A DNA stretch of 64,000 nt from Egibacteraceae bacterium (GTDB lineage Bacteria > Actinomycetota > Nitriliruptoria > Euzebyales > Egibacteraceae): NCBI GenBank assembly GCA_030446775.1, contig JAUJMQ010000006.1, forward strand, positions 1 through 64,000, given 5' to 3'. The position numbers were made by a program, and so were the translations under genes. Every line of letters begins with the position of its first letter. Position 1 is the first letter of the stretch. Shown piece by piece: positions 19,078 through 27,969 of the stretch. Below the pieces are notes generated by a model that was not told the DNA's origin, did not search any database, and saw only the letters and a list, made by a program, of their open reading frames with translations.

Positions 19078-19289
19078 TCCGGCTGACCGTTCCCGACGAG
19101 GCCCTGGCGGTGCTGCGGCCGCTGTTCGTCGCTGTCGAGGGCTCGTGCGAGGCGTGGGCCGACGACGAGGTCGTCCGCCGTGTGCTCATCCGCGGGGCGA
19201 TGGAGTACGCCAAGAGCGCCGGCCGACCCTTCGACGAGGCGGTCGCGGTGGCGGCGGACCTGCGCGCCGCCCTGCCGGCGGGGTCGTGA
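19074..19289 (+). CDS. Small hypothetical protein coupled to the DUF885 gene
   Basis: A 71-residue ORF beginning VIRLTVPDEALAVLRPLF and ending DLRAALPAGS. Its GTG overlaps the DUF885 stop as GTGA. Mostly helical by composition, with no domain recognised. Translational coupling supports it being real. Confidence 0.55.
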   Translation: MIRLTVPDEALAVLRPLFVAVEGSCEAWADDEVVRRVLIRGAMEYAKSAGRPFDEAVAVAADLRAALPAGS

Positions 19290-19332
19290 CCGGCAGCCGT
19301 CGCGGCTCGGCCTCGCGGAGCGGCTGCGTACC

Positions 19333-19358
19333 GACGACGGCTCGGGGAGCCGGTCGTC
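19333..19358. terminator. Hairpin between convergent genes
   Basis: GACGACGGCTC-GGG-GAGCCGGTCGTC forms an almost perfect stem between the small plus-strand ORF and vapC, touching the vapC stop codon. Confidence 0.6.
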
Positions 19359-19785
19359 AACCCGCCAGGGGGTTGTCCCAGCGGATCTCGCGGAAGCGGG
19401 CGAAGTCGGTGTCGGCCGAGCACACGACCAGGCCGTGCTCGATCGCGAGCGCCGCGAGCTGCGCGTCGGGAATCAGGTTGCCGCGCAGCTGGTAGGCGGT
19501 CACCAGGGCGCCGAGCACGCCGGCGTGCCGGTCGGTGGGCGCCGGGATCCAGACCTGGTCGGCGTCCAGCCAGTCCGACACGTGGCTCCAGGCGACGTCT
19601 GGCGGTAGCGGCCGTTGCGATGCCCGAGGATGGCTGCTGATACGCAGGAACGCGCTCAACGAAGGCCATGGCAGTCCGACGCGGCGCGACCCGTTGAGGG
19701 CGTTCTCCAGCCATGACCGGGCGCGGGCATGGAACGGGCTGCTCGCATCGACGGCGAACAGCAAGAGGTTGGCGTCGACCAGCAC
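19357..19785 (-). CDS. vapC: VapC-type PIN-domain ribonuclease toxin
   Basis: A 142-residue PIN-domain protein. The acidic residues that bind Mg are visible in LVDANLLLFAVD (Asp4), NLIPDAQLAALAIEHG (central Asp) and SADTDFARF (C-terminal Asp pair). VapC toxins cut tRNA or rRNA when released from VapB. The GTG at 19785 begins directly after the vapB stop codon, so the pair is one operon. Intact, of normal length for the family and very probably functional. Confidence 0.92.
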   Translation of the reverse strand: MLVDANLLLFAVDASSPFHARARSWLENALNGSRRVGLPWPSLSAFLRISSHPRASQRPLPPDVAWSHVSDWLDADQVWIPAPTDRHAGVLGALVTAYQLRGNLIPDAQLAALAIEHGLVVCSADTDFARFREIRWDNPLAG

Positions 19786-20016
19786 CTATCTGCCGTCGGG
19801 GCCCTCGAGCAGATCCAGCGCCTCCGCGACGTTCGCCACGTCCACTCGCAGACCCATGGGCTGGGTGCGCTGCTCGAAGCGACGATGGCCGGGCCGCGCC
19901 ACCAGGCCCGCCCGGATGAGCTCGTTGACCGCTGCGCTCAGCCCCGTGCCCTTCTCGCGTCGCAGCCGCTGCACCGCTGCAGCGACATCGTCGTCGAGCA
20001 CCACCGTCGTCCTCAT
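19786..20016 (-). CDS. vapB: VapB-type antitoxin (ribbon-helix-helix)
   Basis: A 76-residue antitoxin. The N-terminal MRTTVVLDDDVAAAVQRL and GLSAAVNELIRAGL form a ribbon-helix-helix DNA-binding unit; the C-terminal third (VANVAEALDLLEG) would wrap the toxin. Starts at the ATG 20016, 6 nt behind a TACCTT -10 box. Probably represses its own promoter through the inverted repeat at 20030-20061. Confidence 0.9.
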   Translation of the reverse strand: MRTTVVLDDDVAAAVQRLRREKGTGLSAAVNELIRAGLVARPGHRRFEQRTQPMGLRVDVANVAEALDLLEGPDGR

Positions 20017-20022
20017 GGCGGC

Positions 20023-20061
20023 AAGGTAGCACCTTGATGCGCGCTGTCACGCATCAAGATG
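20023..20061 (-). promoter_or_regulatory. vapBC promoter and operator
   Basis: Minus-strand promoter: -35 GTGACA (20045-20050), 16-bp spacer, -10 TACCTT (20023-20028), ATG 6 nt later. An inverted repeat CACCTTGATGCG / CGCATCAAGATG (20030-20041 and 20050-20061, 11 of 12 matching, 8-bp gap) lies across the spacer and -35, where bound VapB(C) would block polymerase. Confidence 0.75.
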
Positions 20062-20162
20062 CGACAGCCAGCCGGCCATGCGGCCCGTGGTCGTTGCAGC
20101 GGGCCGGCAGGGGCCGAATGCCGCCTCAAGGTATTGCGCCAAACCGGCACGGGGCCTGGCGG

Positions 20163-20432
20163 CTACGCCTTCGGGGTCACGCCCGGGGTCTCCGGTGAGA
20201 AGCCGGGATCCGAGCGCTGCGCGTCGGTGGCGCCCGATCCGACGTCGGGGCCGACGGACCGGAGCACCTCGTCGGCGCTGCGGTAGTCGACCGGCGGAAG
20301 GCTGCGCAGCGCCTTGCGTACGTCCTCGGGGGCGTTGGACTGCTCGGCGTGGACGACCAGATCGTCCTTGGCGATCGGGAAGTCCACCGCGGACAGAGCG
20401 TCCTGCAGGGCACTGCGGCTGACGCTGGCCAT
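20163..20432 (-). CDS. DUF2795-like small protein
   Basis: An 89-residue soluble protein. SRSALQDALSAVDFPIAKDDLVVHAE and EDVRKALRSLPPVDYRSADEVLRSVG match the DUF2795 pattern (a helix, a Pro-containing turn, a YxSxDEV motif). Function unknown. The ATG at 20432 has AGGAG in front. The last ~20 residues are a polar tail. Confidence 0.75.
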   Translation of the reverse strand: MASVSRSALQDALSAVDFPIAKDDLVVHAEQSNAPEDVRKALRSLPPVDYRSADEVLRSVGPDVGSGATDAQRSDPGFSPETPGVTPKA

Positions 20433-20494
20433 CGCTGCTCCTCGGCTGTCGGTGTCGGAGGCCGGCCTACCCGCCAGCCCCTGCGGCGACCCGG

Positions 20495-21001
20495 TTACCC
20501 GTCGGGCAGGCCGGTCAGCAGCGCGGCGACGAGCTCCTCCTGCAGCCACCCGAGGTAGTACAGGACGACGCTGGCGGCGCTGCCCTCGTCGGGTCCCGTC
20601 TCCCACTGGCCCTCGTCGCTGATGCCCAACAGGCAGCCCAGGACGAGCCGGGCGTCATTGACTGCCGACAGCCACGCGTCGGCGGTGGCGGCGTCCAGCT
20701 CCACCGACCAGCCGAGACGGCCGAAGACGCCCCCGTCCAGGCTGGCGGTGAACGTGTCGAGCGCTCGCAGCCGCTCGTCGCGCAGGTCGTCGCCGATCAG
20801 GCGGCGGAACTCGGCGTCGGCGTCGGCGTCGTCGTAGGCCGGCGGGTACAGGCGCCGCGAGACCTCCACGTCGCCGTGCTCGCCGCTGAGGGCCGGGCGC
20901 AGCTGGGCCGGGAGCGAGCGCAGCAACTCGCGCTCCCGGCCGGTGAGGCGCACGCGCAGCCCACCGTCCGGCAGCCGGCGCACGCCTGACAGAAGGCCCA
21001 C
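20495..21001 (-). CDS. DUF2017 protein, ClpS neighbour
   Basis: A 168-residue protein of the actinobacterial DUF2017 family, nearly always encoded just downstream of clpS. The start VGLLSGVRRLPDGGLRVRLTGRE and the late VNDARLVLGCLLGI ... VLYYLGWLQEELVAAL fit the family. The GTG at 21001 lies immediately after the clpS stop, implying coupling. Function unknown, perhaps linked to ClpS/ClpP proteolysis by context. Confidence 0.82.
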   Translation of the reverse strand: MGLLSGVRRLPDGGLRVRLTGRERELLRSLPAQLRPALSGEHGDVEVSRRLYPPAYDDADADAEFRRLIGDDLRDERLRALDTFTASLDGGVFGRLGWSVELDAATADAWLSAVNDARLVLGCLLGISDEGQWETGPDEGSAASVVLYYLGWLQEELVAALLTGLPDG

Positions 21002-21002
21002 A

Positions 21003-21296
21003 TCAGTCCCGCTGCAACGTCGCCTGCAGCCCGTGGGCGTGCAAGCGGGCGACGTCGGCCTCGGACTTCTCACGCGGCCCGGTGGCGACCACGGCCTTGC
21101 CCTCGTGGTGGACCTGCAGCATGAGCTTCGTGGCGGTCGCCTCGTCGTGGCCGAACAGCTTGCGCAGCACGAACACGACGTAGGACATCAGCGTGACCGG
21201 GTCGTTCCAGACCAGCACGTTCCAGGGGCGGTCGAGCTCGTCGACCTCTTCGGTCTCCGGGCGCCGGATCGGTGCGATGGCGGGTGAAGCAGCCAT
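21003..21296 (-). CDS. clpS: ATP-dependent Clp protease adaptor ClpS
   Basis: A 97-residue N-end-rule adaptor that hands N-degron substrates to ClpC/Clp[31 protein letters not shown] carries the Asn-Asp substrate-pocket residues, followed by [17 protein letters not shown] and [23 protein letters not shown] at 21296; the -10 box TATCGT (21304-21309, minus strand) ends 7 nt upstream, so the message is probably leaderless. Confidence 0.94.
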   Translation of the reverse strand: MAASPAIAPIRRPETEEVDELDRPWNVLVWNDPVTLMSYVVFVLRKLFGHDEATATKLMLQVHHEGKAVVATGPREKSEADVARLHAHGLQATLQRD

Positions 21297-21334
21297 GGGA
21301 CCGACGATAACCCGGACGTCGGCGGATGTGGACT

Positions 21335-21373
21335 CCGAGCATGAGAGGCTTCTCATCCTGCCCTCATGCTCGG
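21335..21373. promoter_or_regulatory. 11-bp perfect inverted repeat, putative operator
   Basis: CCGAGCATGAG (21335-21345) and CTCATGCTCGG (21363-21373) are perfect inverted repeats separated by 17 bp, between divergent clpS and the secreted-protein gene. Within the right half CTCAT recurs at 11-bp spacing, the form bound by OmpR-type response regulators. Confidence 0.5.
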
Positions 21374-21404
21374 CCCAGGTCGCCGGCCCATCCTTGTGAG
21401 AGCT

Positions 21405-21844
21405 ATGAGCGCCCGAGCCCTCGTCACCACCCTGCTGGCCCTCCTCGCGTGCGGGATCGCCCTGGGGTCGCTCACCGACGCCCTGCGGGGCGCAGAGGCC
21501 GACGCCGGACAGCCCGTCGAGCGCGCCTGGACAACCGCTCCCGGGCCGCGGGCGCGGGGCCCGCCGGGGACGGCTCCGAGCCCCCGGCACCCGCGGCCGT
21601 CGAGGCGACGCCGACCGCGATCGCGACCGCGCCGTGACCGCGTCGGCGGCAGCTACGACCGGAGAGGTGCGGCCGGCGATGCTCGCGACAACGACGACGA
21701 CCGGCAGGGCAGTGGCGACCGCGCCGACGCGCCCGCGGCCTGCGCCGGCACCGCCCTCGTCGCCGCCGGCGACGACGACGGTCGGGAGGACGGCGACGAC
21801 GACGGCGGGACGACGGCGATGGCGACGGCGATGGCGACGACTGA
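21405..21844 (+). CDS. Exported Asp/Gly-rich protein, frameshifted
   Basis: Starts [20 protein letters not shown], a good signal peptide or membrane anchor. The mature part is Pro/Ala/Gly-rich and then increasingly acidic. [13 protein letters not shown]-type tail appears in one frame and DGDGDGDD before the TGA at 21842-21844 in another, so at least two or three indels interrupt the gene. No domain recognised; an acidic surface-exposed protein is all the sequence supports. Confidence 0.45.
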
Positions 21845-21853
21845 CCGGCCGCC

Positions 21854-21922
21854 GTGCGGGGCATGGGCTACCGGCTGGACACCGTCTTCGACGTCGGGTC
21901 GCGCGGGAACCCCGGGCCGTGA
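21854..21922 (+). pseudogene. Possible remnant of an OmpR-type response regulator C-terminus
   Basis: The frame reads [20 protein letters not shown] before a TGA. VRGxGYRL is the near-invariant end of the OmpR/PhoB winged helix, but nothing upstream in frame continues the domain (a TGA lies 9 nt before the GTG). A decayed two-component gene or pure chance are both possible. Confidence 0.25.
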
Positions 21923-22064
21923 CGCGTGCGGCCATCGTCGCGCCGGGCGCCGGCCCCTCCGAGACGGACGCCGAGCCTCATCGCGGCCTGCCGCCGCGGT
22001 CAGCGCGTGAGCGCGGCGCGCGGGTCGGAGCCTCGCCTCCCGGCGGGTTGCCGAGGGCATTAGG

Positions 22065-22134
22065 GTCTGTCTCCGGGAAGAGTCGTTGGGCACGAGCCGC
22101 CCGCGGCGCGCGGGTCGGCGTGTGAGGTGCGTCC
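22065..22134 (+). repeat. Dispersed 60-bp repeat, copy 3 (degenerate)
   Basis: Plus-orientation copy with TCTGTCTCCGGGAAGAGTCG matching the hairpin end, a longer GC-rich middle, and the conserved edge TGTGAGGTGCGTCC. The hairpin is imperfect here. The edge directly abuts a TAGCCT -10 box. Confidence 0.7.
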
Positions 22135-22140
22135 TAGCCT
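22135..22140 (+). promoter_or_regulatory. -10 box TAGCCT of the PIG-L gene, abutting the repeat
   Basis: TAGCCT follows GGTGCGTCC, the repeat edge, without a gap; the GTG start is 48 nt downstream of the box. Confidence 0.5.
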
Positions 22141-22188
22141 GTCGCCGTCCGGCGCGAGGGCGCGGCCGGCGCCGGCAGGAGCGACAGA

Positions 22189-22960
22189 GTGCAGTCCGAG
22201 ACGCTGTGGGAACCGGTGCGGCCGTTCAGCCGCGCGCTCGTCGTCGTCGCCCACCCCGACGACGCCGAGTTCGGGGCCGCGGGCACGATCGCGCGTTGGG
22301 TCGCCATGGGGACCGACGTCCGCTACCTCGTGGTCACCGACGGCGCGAGCGGCTCGGCCGATCCCCAGATGCGCCGCGACCGTCTCGTCGCGATCCGCGA
22401 GCGCGAGCAGCGGGCGGCGTGCGACGCCCTCGGCGTCACCGACGTCACGTTCCTCGGCTACGCCGACGGCTACCTCGAGCCGACGTTGGAGGCGCGGCGC
22501 AAGGTGGCCGCCGCGATCCGCCACCACCGCCCGGAGGTCGTCGTCACGCTCAACCCTGACGTCCGCTGGTCGTCGTGGGGCTACGTCAACCACCCTGACC
22601 ACCGCGCGGTCGGCGACCTGGTGCTCCACTCGATCAACCCGGCGGCCTCGACGCGGCTGTGGGACACGACGCTGCTCGACGAGGGCCTGGAGCCGTGGGA
22701 CGTCACCGAGCTGTGGCTCATGAGCTTCGGCGACGGCCCGCACCTCGTCGACGTCACCGACTCGTTCGACCGCAAGCTCGCGGCGTTGCGCTCCCACGCC
22801 TCGCAGCCTGTCGGGCTGGGACCCGGAGCCGCGCATGCGCGAGACCGCCGAGCAGCTCGGCACCAAGGTCGGCGTGGGGCTGGCAGAGGCCTTCACGATG
22901 CTGCGGTTCCGGGCGCTGGACGACGAAGGCTCGGTCCCGGTGTGGTGGCAAGCCCCCGAC
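22189..22960 (+). CDS. PIG-L family N-acetylglucosamine-type deacetylase
   Basis: A zinc-dependent LmbE/PIG-L deacetylase. The first motif VVVAHPDDAEFGAAGTIARW and the later VNHPDHRAVGDLV supply His/Asp/His metal ligands. It resembles the general bacterial PIG-L group more than MshB. The GTG at 22189 has CAGGAG 9 nt upstream. A frameshift near 22820 moves the C-terminus (MRETAEQLGTKVGVGLAEAF) into another frame. No stop appears in that frame until well inside the convergent ligD gene, so the true end (near 22960) is an estimate. Substrate unknown. Confidence 0.82.
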
Positions 22961-25473
22961 CAACGCCAAGCCCTCGGCGCTGAGCGGGCGCCCCCACAGG
23001 CTTACGCCGAGGTCGGCGAGCCGGCATTCGCGAGGCTCGGCGTCGGGGCGCAGCCCCAGGTAGGCGGGGTGCCGCAGCTTGCCGGCGTCGGTCACCTCGC
23101 CGTACTCGACGGCGCAGACCAGCACCGGCTCGACCCAGCGCCCCTGGCGCTCGGGGACGGTGGTGAACGGCGTGTCGTGGCGCGCGTGCTCGGCCAGCAG
23201 GCCTGCGAGCCGGTCGAGCTCGGCGTCGTCGAAGCCGGTGCCCACCCGCCCGACGTGGCGCAGACCGCCGTCGTCGTCGTACAGGCCGACGAGCAGCGCC
23301 CCGAGCCGGCCGCTGCGCCCGTTCTTGCCTCCAGCCAGCCGCCGACCACCGCGTCGACGGTGCGCCGGATCTTCAGCTTGCGCCAGTCGCGGCTGCGGCG
23401 CCCGGGCAGGTAGCGGGAGTCGGCGCGCTTGGCGATGAGCCCTCCAGGCCTTGTCGGCCGCCGCGGCGAACATCGCGACGCCGTCGCGGGGACCGGCGTG
23501 CTGCACAGCAGCGGGCCGCCGGCGACGACGGTCTCGCCCAGGCGCGCGAGCCGCTCGGTCAGGGGCAGGTCGATGAGCGCCTCGCCGTCGACCGCGAGCA
23601 GGTCGAACACGACGTACACCACGGGCGCCGCGGTCCGCGCCCGCGCGACGGCGGCGGCGTCACGGACGTGCATCCGGTGCTGGAGGCGCTGGAACGACGG
23701 GCGGCCGTCCCGGTCGAACGCGACGATCTCACCGTCGAGGACGGCGTTGCGCGCGAGCACCCGCTCCCACAGCGGCGCGAGCTCGGGGTAGGCGGCGCTC
23801 ACGTCGTTGCCGCGGCGGCTGACCAGGGTCGTGGCCGCCTCACGGCCGGTGCCCGGACGGCGGGTGGTCGCGACCGCGCGGACCCCGTCCCACTTGACCT
23901 CGAACAGCCAGCCGGGGTCGTCGAACGCCTCGCCGCCGTCGACGGCGAGCATCGGCGCGAAGGCCGGCGGGTCGGGCGGCACGTCGCCGCGGTCGGCGTC
24001 GGCGCGGGTGACCATCCACTGGCTGGGGTCGTCACGGCCGGTGCGGAACAGGTGGTACTCGCCCGAGTGGCGGGATCCCGCCAGGCGGAACGTCACCTTG
24101 TCGTCGGTCCACTCCAGCAGCTCGTAGGTGCCCTCGTCCCAGATGCGCACCGGCCCGGCGCCGTACTCGCCGGCGGGGATCTCGCCGGAGAACGACAGGT
24201 AGTCCAGCGGGTGGTCCTCGGTGCGGACTGCGAGGTGGCGCACGCCCGGGACGTCGGGCAGGCCCTTGGGCACCGCCCACGACGGGGCGGTGCCGTGCCG
24301 GGCCAGGCGCAGGTCGTGGTGCAGGCGGCGCGCGAGGTGGTGCTGGATGACGAACCGGGGGGCGGCGTCGGCCTCGGCGGCCGGACCGGGAGCGGGCTCG
24401 GGCGTGACCCCGAAGTCGCGCTTGCCGACGTAGGTCGCCAGGCGCTCGGCGGCAGGGGGCGCCGGCGGGCCGACGGTGTGAGCGCCCGGCCCGGGGGCGG
24501 CGTCGGGGTCCATGCCGAGCGCCACCATCGCGCCGCGCAGGTCCTGCCCGCCGCGCAGCACCGGGTCGAACAGGTCCCCGACGGCGTCCACCCGCCGCCA
24601 CAGCGTCGCGATCGTGAAGTCCCGCGGCTCGACGCCGGTGGCGACCTCGTCCCAGCGCAGCGGCGTCGCGACCGGCGCCTCCCGCTCCGGACGGGGCGAG
24701 TACGTCGCGGCGATGTTCTTGCCCTCGGTGTTCATGTTGTGGTCCAGGAACACCTGGCCCCCGCGGCGCTCGACCACCCACTCCATCGTCGTGCGCTCGG
24801 GGTCCGCCCGGTTGATCAGTCGGCAGGCACGCCCGACCCACTCGCGGATCTGGTCGGCCGAGTGCACCCGGTCGGTGGGGACGAACACCTGCATCCCCGT
24901 CGCGCCCGAGGTCCGGGGGTAGCCGCGCAACCCGAGGCGCTCCAGGACGGTCCTGACCAGCAGCGCGACCTCACGGACCATGGCGAACGTCGCCGAGCCC
25001 ATCGGGTCGAGGTCGAAAAACGCGTAGTCCGGACGGCCGATGTCGTCGACGCGGCTGTGCCAGGGGTGCAGCTCGATGCAGCCGAGGTTGGCCAGCCACA
25101 CGACCGTCGCGCGGTCGGCGGCCAGCAGGTAGTCGACGGTCTTGCCGCTGTCGCGTGACACGACGGGGGCGGTGTCGACCCATGCGGGCGTGTGCCCGGG
25201 CGCCTGCTTGGCGTAGAAGAACGCGCCGTCCGCCCCGTCGGGCATGCGCTTGAGCGTCAGCGGCCGGCCCCGCAGGTACGGCAGGGCCAGCGGCGCCGCG
25301 TTGTACCAGTAGGTGAGCAGGTCGGCCTTGGTGTAGCCCTCGGGCTTCCAGTACGGCTTGTCGAGGTTGGACACCTTCAGCGCGCGCCCGTCGACGTCGG
25401 CGAACCACGAGCGCCCCGCCCGTCGCAGCGGCAGGGGCTCGGGGAACGCCAGCGTGGTCGGCGCCTCGGCCAT
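22754..25473 (-). CDS. ligD: NHEJ ATP-dependent DNA ligase LigD (Pol-PE-Lig), frameshifted near the 3' end
   Basis: Multidomain end-joining enzyme in the mycobacterial order. First the polymerase/primase domain (NLDKPYWKPEGYTKADLL, FDLDPM with catalytic Asp pair), then the phosphoesterase domain (FVIQHHLARRLHHDLRLA, GEIPAGEYGAG), then the ligase (FEVKWDGVRAVATT with the adenylated Lys, DGEIVAF, IAKRADSRYLPGRRSRDW). Frame breaks near 23495, 23440 and 23333 split the ligase domain. The in-frame stop at 22754 lies inside the convergent PIG-L gene; homology fades near 23000, so the last ~75 codons are doubtful. ATG at 25473. Divergent from ku, its partner. Confidence 0.9.
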
Positions 25474-25695
25474 CGTCGCGATGGTCTCCCGGTTGGCGGG
25501 CGGTCGAACGTGGCGCCAGCCGACCGTGGCGCGAGCCGACCGTGGCGCGAGCCGGCCGTGCAGCCCGCCGCCACCGCCGTCGTCGTCGTCCGGAGGGCGC
25601 CCGGCACCGGTTGACCCGCTGTGCCCACCGGGTAGACCATGCCTGGGCGGCGAGCGCCACTTTCCCCGACCCGGCGCCGGCAAGGAGCAGAACCG

Positions 25696-26580
25696 ATGCG
25701 CACGCTGTGGAAGGGTTCCCTGTCGTTCGGCCTCGTCACGATCCCGGTGCGGCTGTACCCGGCGACCGACGAGAAGTCGGTGTCGTTCAACCAGCTGCGG
25801 GCGTCCGATCACAGCCGCATCGGCTACCAGCGCGTCGCCAAGGCCGACGGCGAGGAGGTCGGCTACGACGAGATCGTCAAGGGCTACGAGTACGAGCCCG
25901 ACCGCTATGTCGTGTTCGAGCCCGACGAGCTCGACGCGCTGAAGCCGCCGTCGAGCCGGGCGATCGACATCCTGCAGTTCGTGCCGCTGGAGCAGATCGA
26001 CCCGATCTACTTCCAGCGGTCCTACTACCTGGCGCCCGATCCCGCCGGCGCGAAGGCCTACGGGCTGCTGTCACGTGCGATGCGCGACAAGTCGACCGTG
26101 GCCGTCTGCAAGATCACGCTGCGCGACAAGGAGCACCTCGCGACGCTGCGCCTGCGCGACGACCTGTTCGTGCTCGAGACGATGTTCTGGCCCGACGAGA
26201 TCCGGACGCTGTCGTTGGCCGACCTCGACGTGGGGGAGGTGCCCGAGCCCCGCCGCCAGGAGGTTCAGATGGCCGAGGCCCTCATCGAGAACCTCACCGA
26301 GGACTTCGAGCCGACCGCGTACACCGACACCTACCGCCAGAAGGTTCTCGAGGCGGTCCGCGCCAAGGTCGAGGGCTCCGAGATCACCGTCGTGGAGGAG
26401 GCCGGCGAGCCCGCCGCGGTCGTCGACCTGCTCGAGGCGCTGCGGCAGTCGGTGGAGTCCTCGCGGCGCCGCGGCGACACCGCGGCCGCCGACGGCGAGG
26501 CGGACGTCGAGGACGACGGGCAGCGCGACGCGGGCGCCGAGAAGCCCCCGAAGACCACGAGCCGCAAGAAGGCCTCGTAG
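25696..26580 (+). CDS. ku: NHEJ DNA end-binding protein Ku
   Basis: A 294-residue bacterial Ku, which forms a homodimeric ring on double-strand ends and recruits LigD. Starts MRTLWKGSLSFGLVTIPVRL; the core includes GYEYEPDRYVVFEPDELDAL and YYLAPDPAGAKAYGLLSRAM. The C-terminal tail is Lys/Arg-rich (PPKTTSRKKAS), as in Ku proteins whose tail binds DNA and LigD. AAGGAG precedes the ATG by 8 nt, so this message has a leader. Intact. Confidence 0.95.
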   Translation: MRTLWKGSLSFGLVTIPVRLYPATDEKSVSFNQLRASDHSRIGYQRVAKADGEEVGYDEIVKGYEYEPDRYVVFEPDELDALKPPSSRAIDILQFVPLEQIDPIYFQRSYYLAPDPAGAKAYGLLSRAMRDKSTVAVCKITLRDKEHLATLRLRDDLFVLETMFWPDEIRTLSLADLDVGEVPEPRRQEVQMAEALIENLTEDFEPTAYTDTYRQKVLEAVRAKVEGSEITVVEEAGEPAAVVDLLEALRQSVESSRRRGDTAAADGEADVEDDGQRDAGAEKPPKTTSRKKAS

Positions 26581-27125
26581 TGCCGCTGCTGCTGTTCATC
26601 GTCTTCCTCGTCGTCCCGCTCGCCGAGCTGTTCATCATCATCCGCGTCGGCAGCCTCATCGGCGTGCCCGAGACGCTCGTCGTGCTGCTGGCGATGTCGG
26701 TCCTGGGCGCCTGGCTGGTGCGCCGGGAGGGGCGCAGCGCCTGGCGGCGGCTGCGCGAGACGTTCGGGCGCGCGCAGGTGCCCGCCGTCGAGGTCGTCGA
26801 CGGCGCGCTGGTGCTCATCGGCGGCACGCTGCTGCTCACCCCCGGGTTCCTCACCGACATCGTCGGGCTGCTGCTGGTGGTGCCGGCGACACGGGCGCTG
26901 GCCAACCGGGCGGTGCGGGCACGGGTGCGGTCCGCTTTCGGGCTTCCGGGGAACCCGCGGCGGCAGGTGCGGCGGCCGGGTGGGCCGGGTCCTGAGGGCC
27001 GGCCGGAGCCGGGCTCGTCCCGCCCGTCCCGCGCCGGCGGCCGCCGGTCCGCGGAGCCGGTCGACGTCGAGGTCGTCAAGGTCGAGCGCACCCGGCGCGA
27101 CACCGGCCCGCACGCCGGGCGCTGA
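26580..27125 (+). CDS. fxsA: FxsA-family membrane protein
   Basis: A 181-residue inner-membrane protein. LLFIVFLVVPLAELFIIIRVG and GALVLIGGTLLLTPGFLTDIVGLLLVVPATR are the FxsA signature (suppressor of F exclusion of phage T7 in E. coli; wider role unclear). The C-terminal 50 residues are a basic Pro/Arg-rich cytoplasmic tail. The GTG shares bases with the ku TAG (TAGTG), so it is coupled to ku. Confidence 0.88.
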   Translation: MPLLLFIVFLVVPLAELFIIIRVGSLIGVPETLVVLLAMSVLGAWLVRREGRSAWRRLRETFGRAQVPAVEVVDGALVLIGGTLLLTPGFLTDIVGLLLVVPATRALANRAVRARVRSAFGLPGNPRRQVRRPGGPGPEGRPEPGSSRPSRAGGRRSAEPVDVEVVKVERTRRDTGPHAGR

Positions 27126-27262
27126 CGGTCGAAACCCGGTGTCTGGGCTCGGGCGCGACCGGCGCCCCCGCCGCCGTCCTGTCAGCCCCGGCGCGGTGTG
27201 CCACTCGCCATGCGCCCGGCGTGGGCGACGTTCTTGCCGAACGTGTCGGCAGCGCGCATTGG

Positions 27263-27680
27263 CTATCTTGGACTTGACTCGGCCGAAGCGATCTTGCTGG
27301 CGGCCTGCTTGCCCGTCTCCTTGCTGGGCGCCTGCTTGCCGGCACGCTTCTTTGTCGCCTTCTTGGCTTGGACTGCCTCGGCTCCGGCCTCGTTGGTCGT
27401 CGTGCGTCCTGCCCCCTCGCGCACCAGCTTCAGCAGTTGCGAGGCCGGGAATCATCGCCTCGCCTCCTGGCGACCCACTCGCGGATCAGCTGCGTTGGTC
27501 GTAGCCCACGCCTCTCGGCGTGATCGCGAAGATCATTCATGGTTGCGCATGGTGGTCACCATCGGTTCTAGGACGACAGACCCATGCGCTCAGCGCGAGG
27601 TTGTATCGACCTCGTCGTAGTAGGCGGCGACTTCGCGGACCTGCTCTCGGTTCGTCTCATCTAGTCACTGGACGTCATGG
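27263..27680 (-). pseudogene. BrnA-like antitoxin, broken by several frameshifts
   Basis: Fragments in three frames give DETNREQVREVAAYYDEVDT, then MNDLRDHAERRGLRPTQLIR followed by EWVARR, then an unusual Lys/Ala-rich tail (AKKATKKRAGKQAPSKETG) before the TAG at 27263-27265. The middle piece is the CopG/BrnA ribbon-helix-helix pattern, and it lies directly downstream of a BrnT-like toxin gene in the expected order. Either the antitoxin has decayed or the reads are poor here. Confidence 0.5.
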
Positions 27681-27700
27681 CTGGCGAGTATTGCGTATTG

Positions 27701-27969
27701 TCACTGGGCCTTGCGCTTGAACGTGCGCTTCTCGGACTTGTTCATGGTCCTGGCCGTCACGACGAACACCTCGCCGCCGCCCTCGTCCACAACAACAACG
27801 AGGAGGTGACGACCAGCTTCCGTAGTGCCGTAGACAGAGTCGTGCCCTCACGTCCATGGGCTATCCAACGCGGGGGGTCGAACAGGACATCCTCAACTTC
27901 GTCCATGCGGATGTCATGGCTAGCCACGTGCGCCTCAGACCACTCGGTCCATCGCACGTCATGCAACAC
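27701..27969 (-). CDS. BrnT-like toxin, one frameshift
   Basis: About 89 residues: VRWTEWSEAHVASHDIRMDE, VEDVLFDPPRW and, after a frame change near 27840, VYGTTEAGRHLLVVVVDEGG then VFVVTARTMNKSEKRTFKRK. This is the BrnT layout (W.E.K.EH..R.I..EV.dVl.dp, G.t..Gr.l.vv, ArR m...E...Y/F), a RelE-fold ribonuclease. The GTG at 27969 lies 6 nt behind TACGCT (27976-27981). Paired tracts TTGCAATACG upstream may be operator half-sites. Confidence 0.6.

Noticed and set aside
22189-22960. PIG-L gene as mshB of the mycothiol pathway
   Set aside because: The motif AHPDDAEFG and overall pattern fit the generic PIG-L group better than the MshB/Mca form AHPDDES; left as an unspecified deacetylase.
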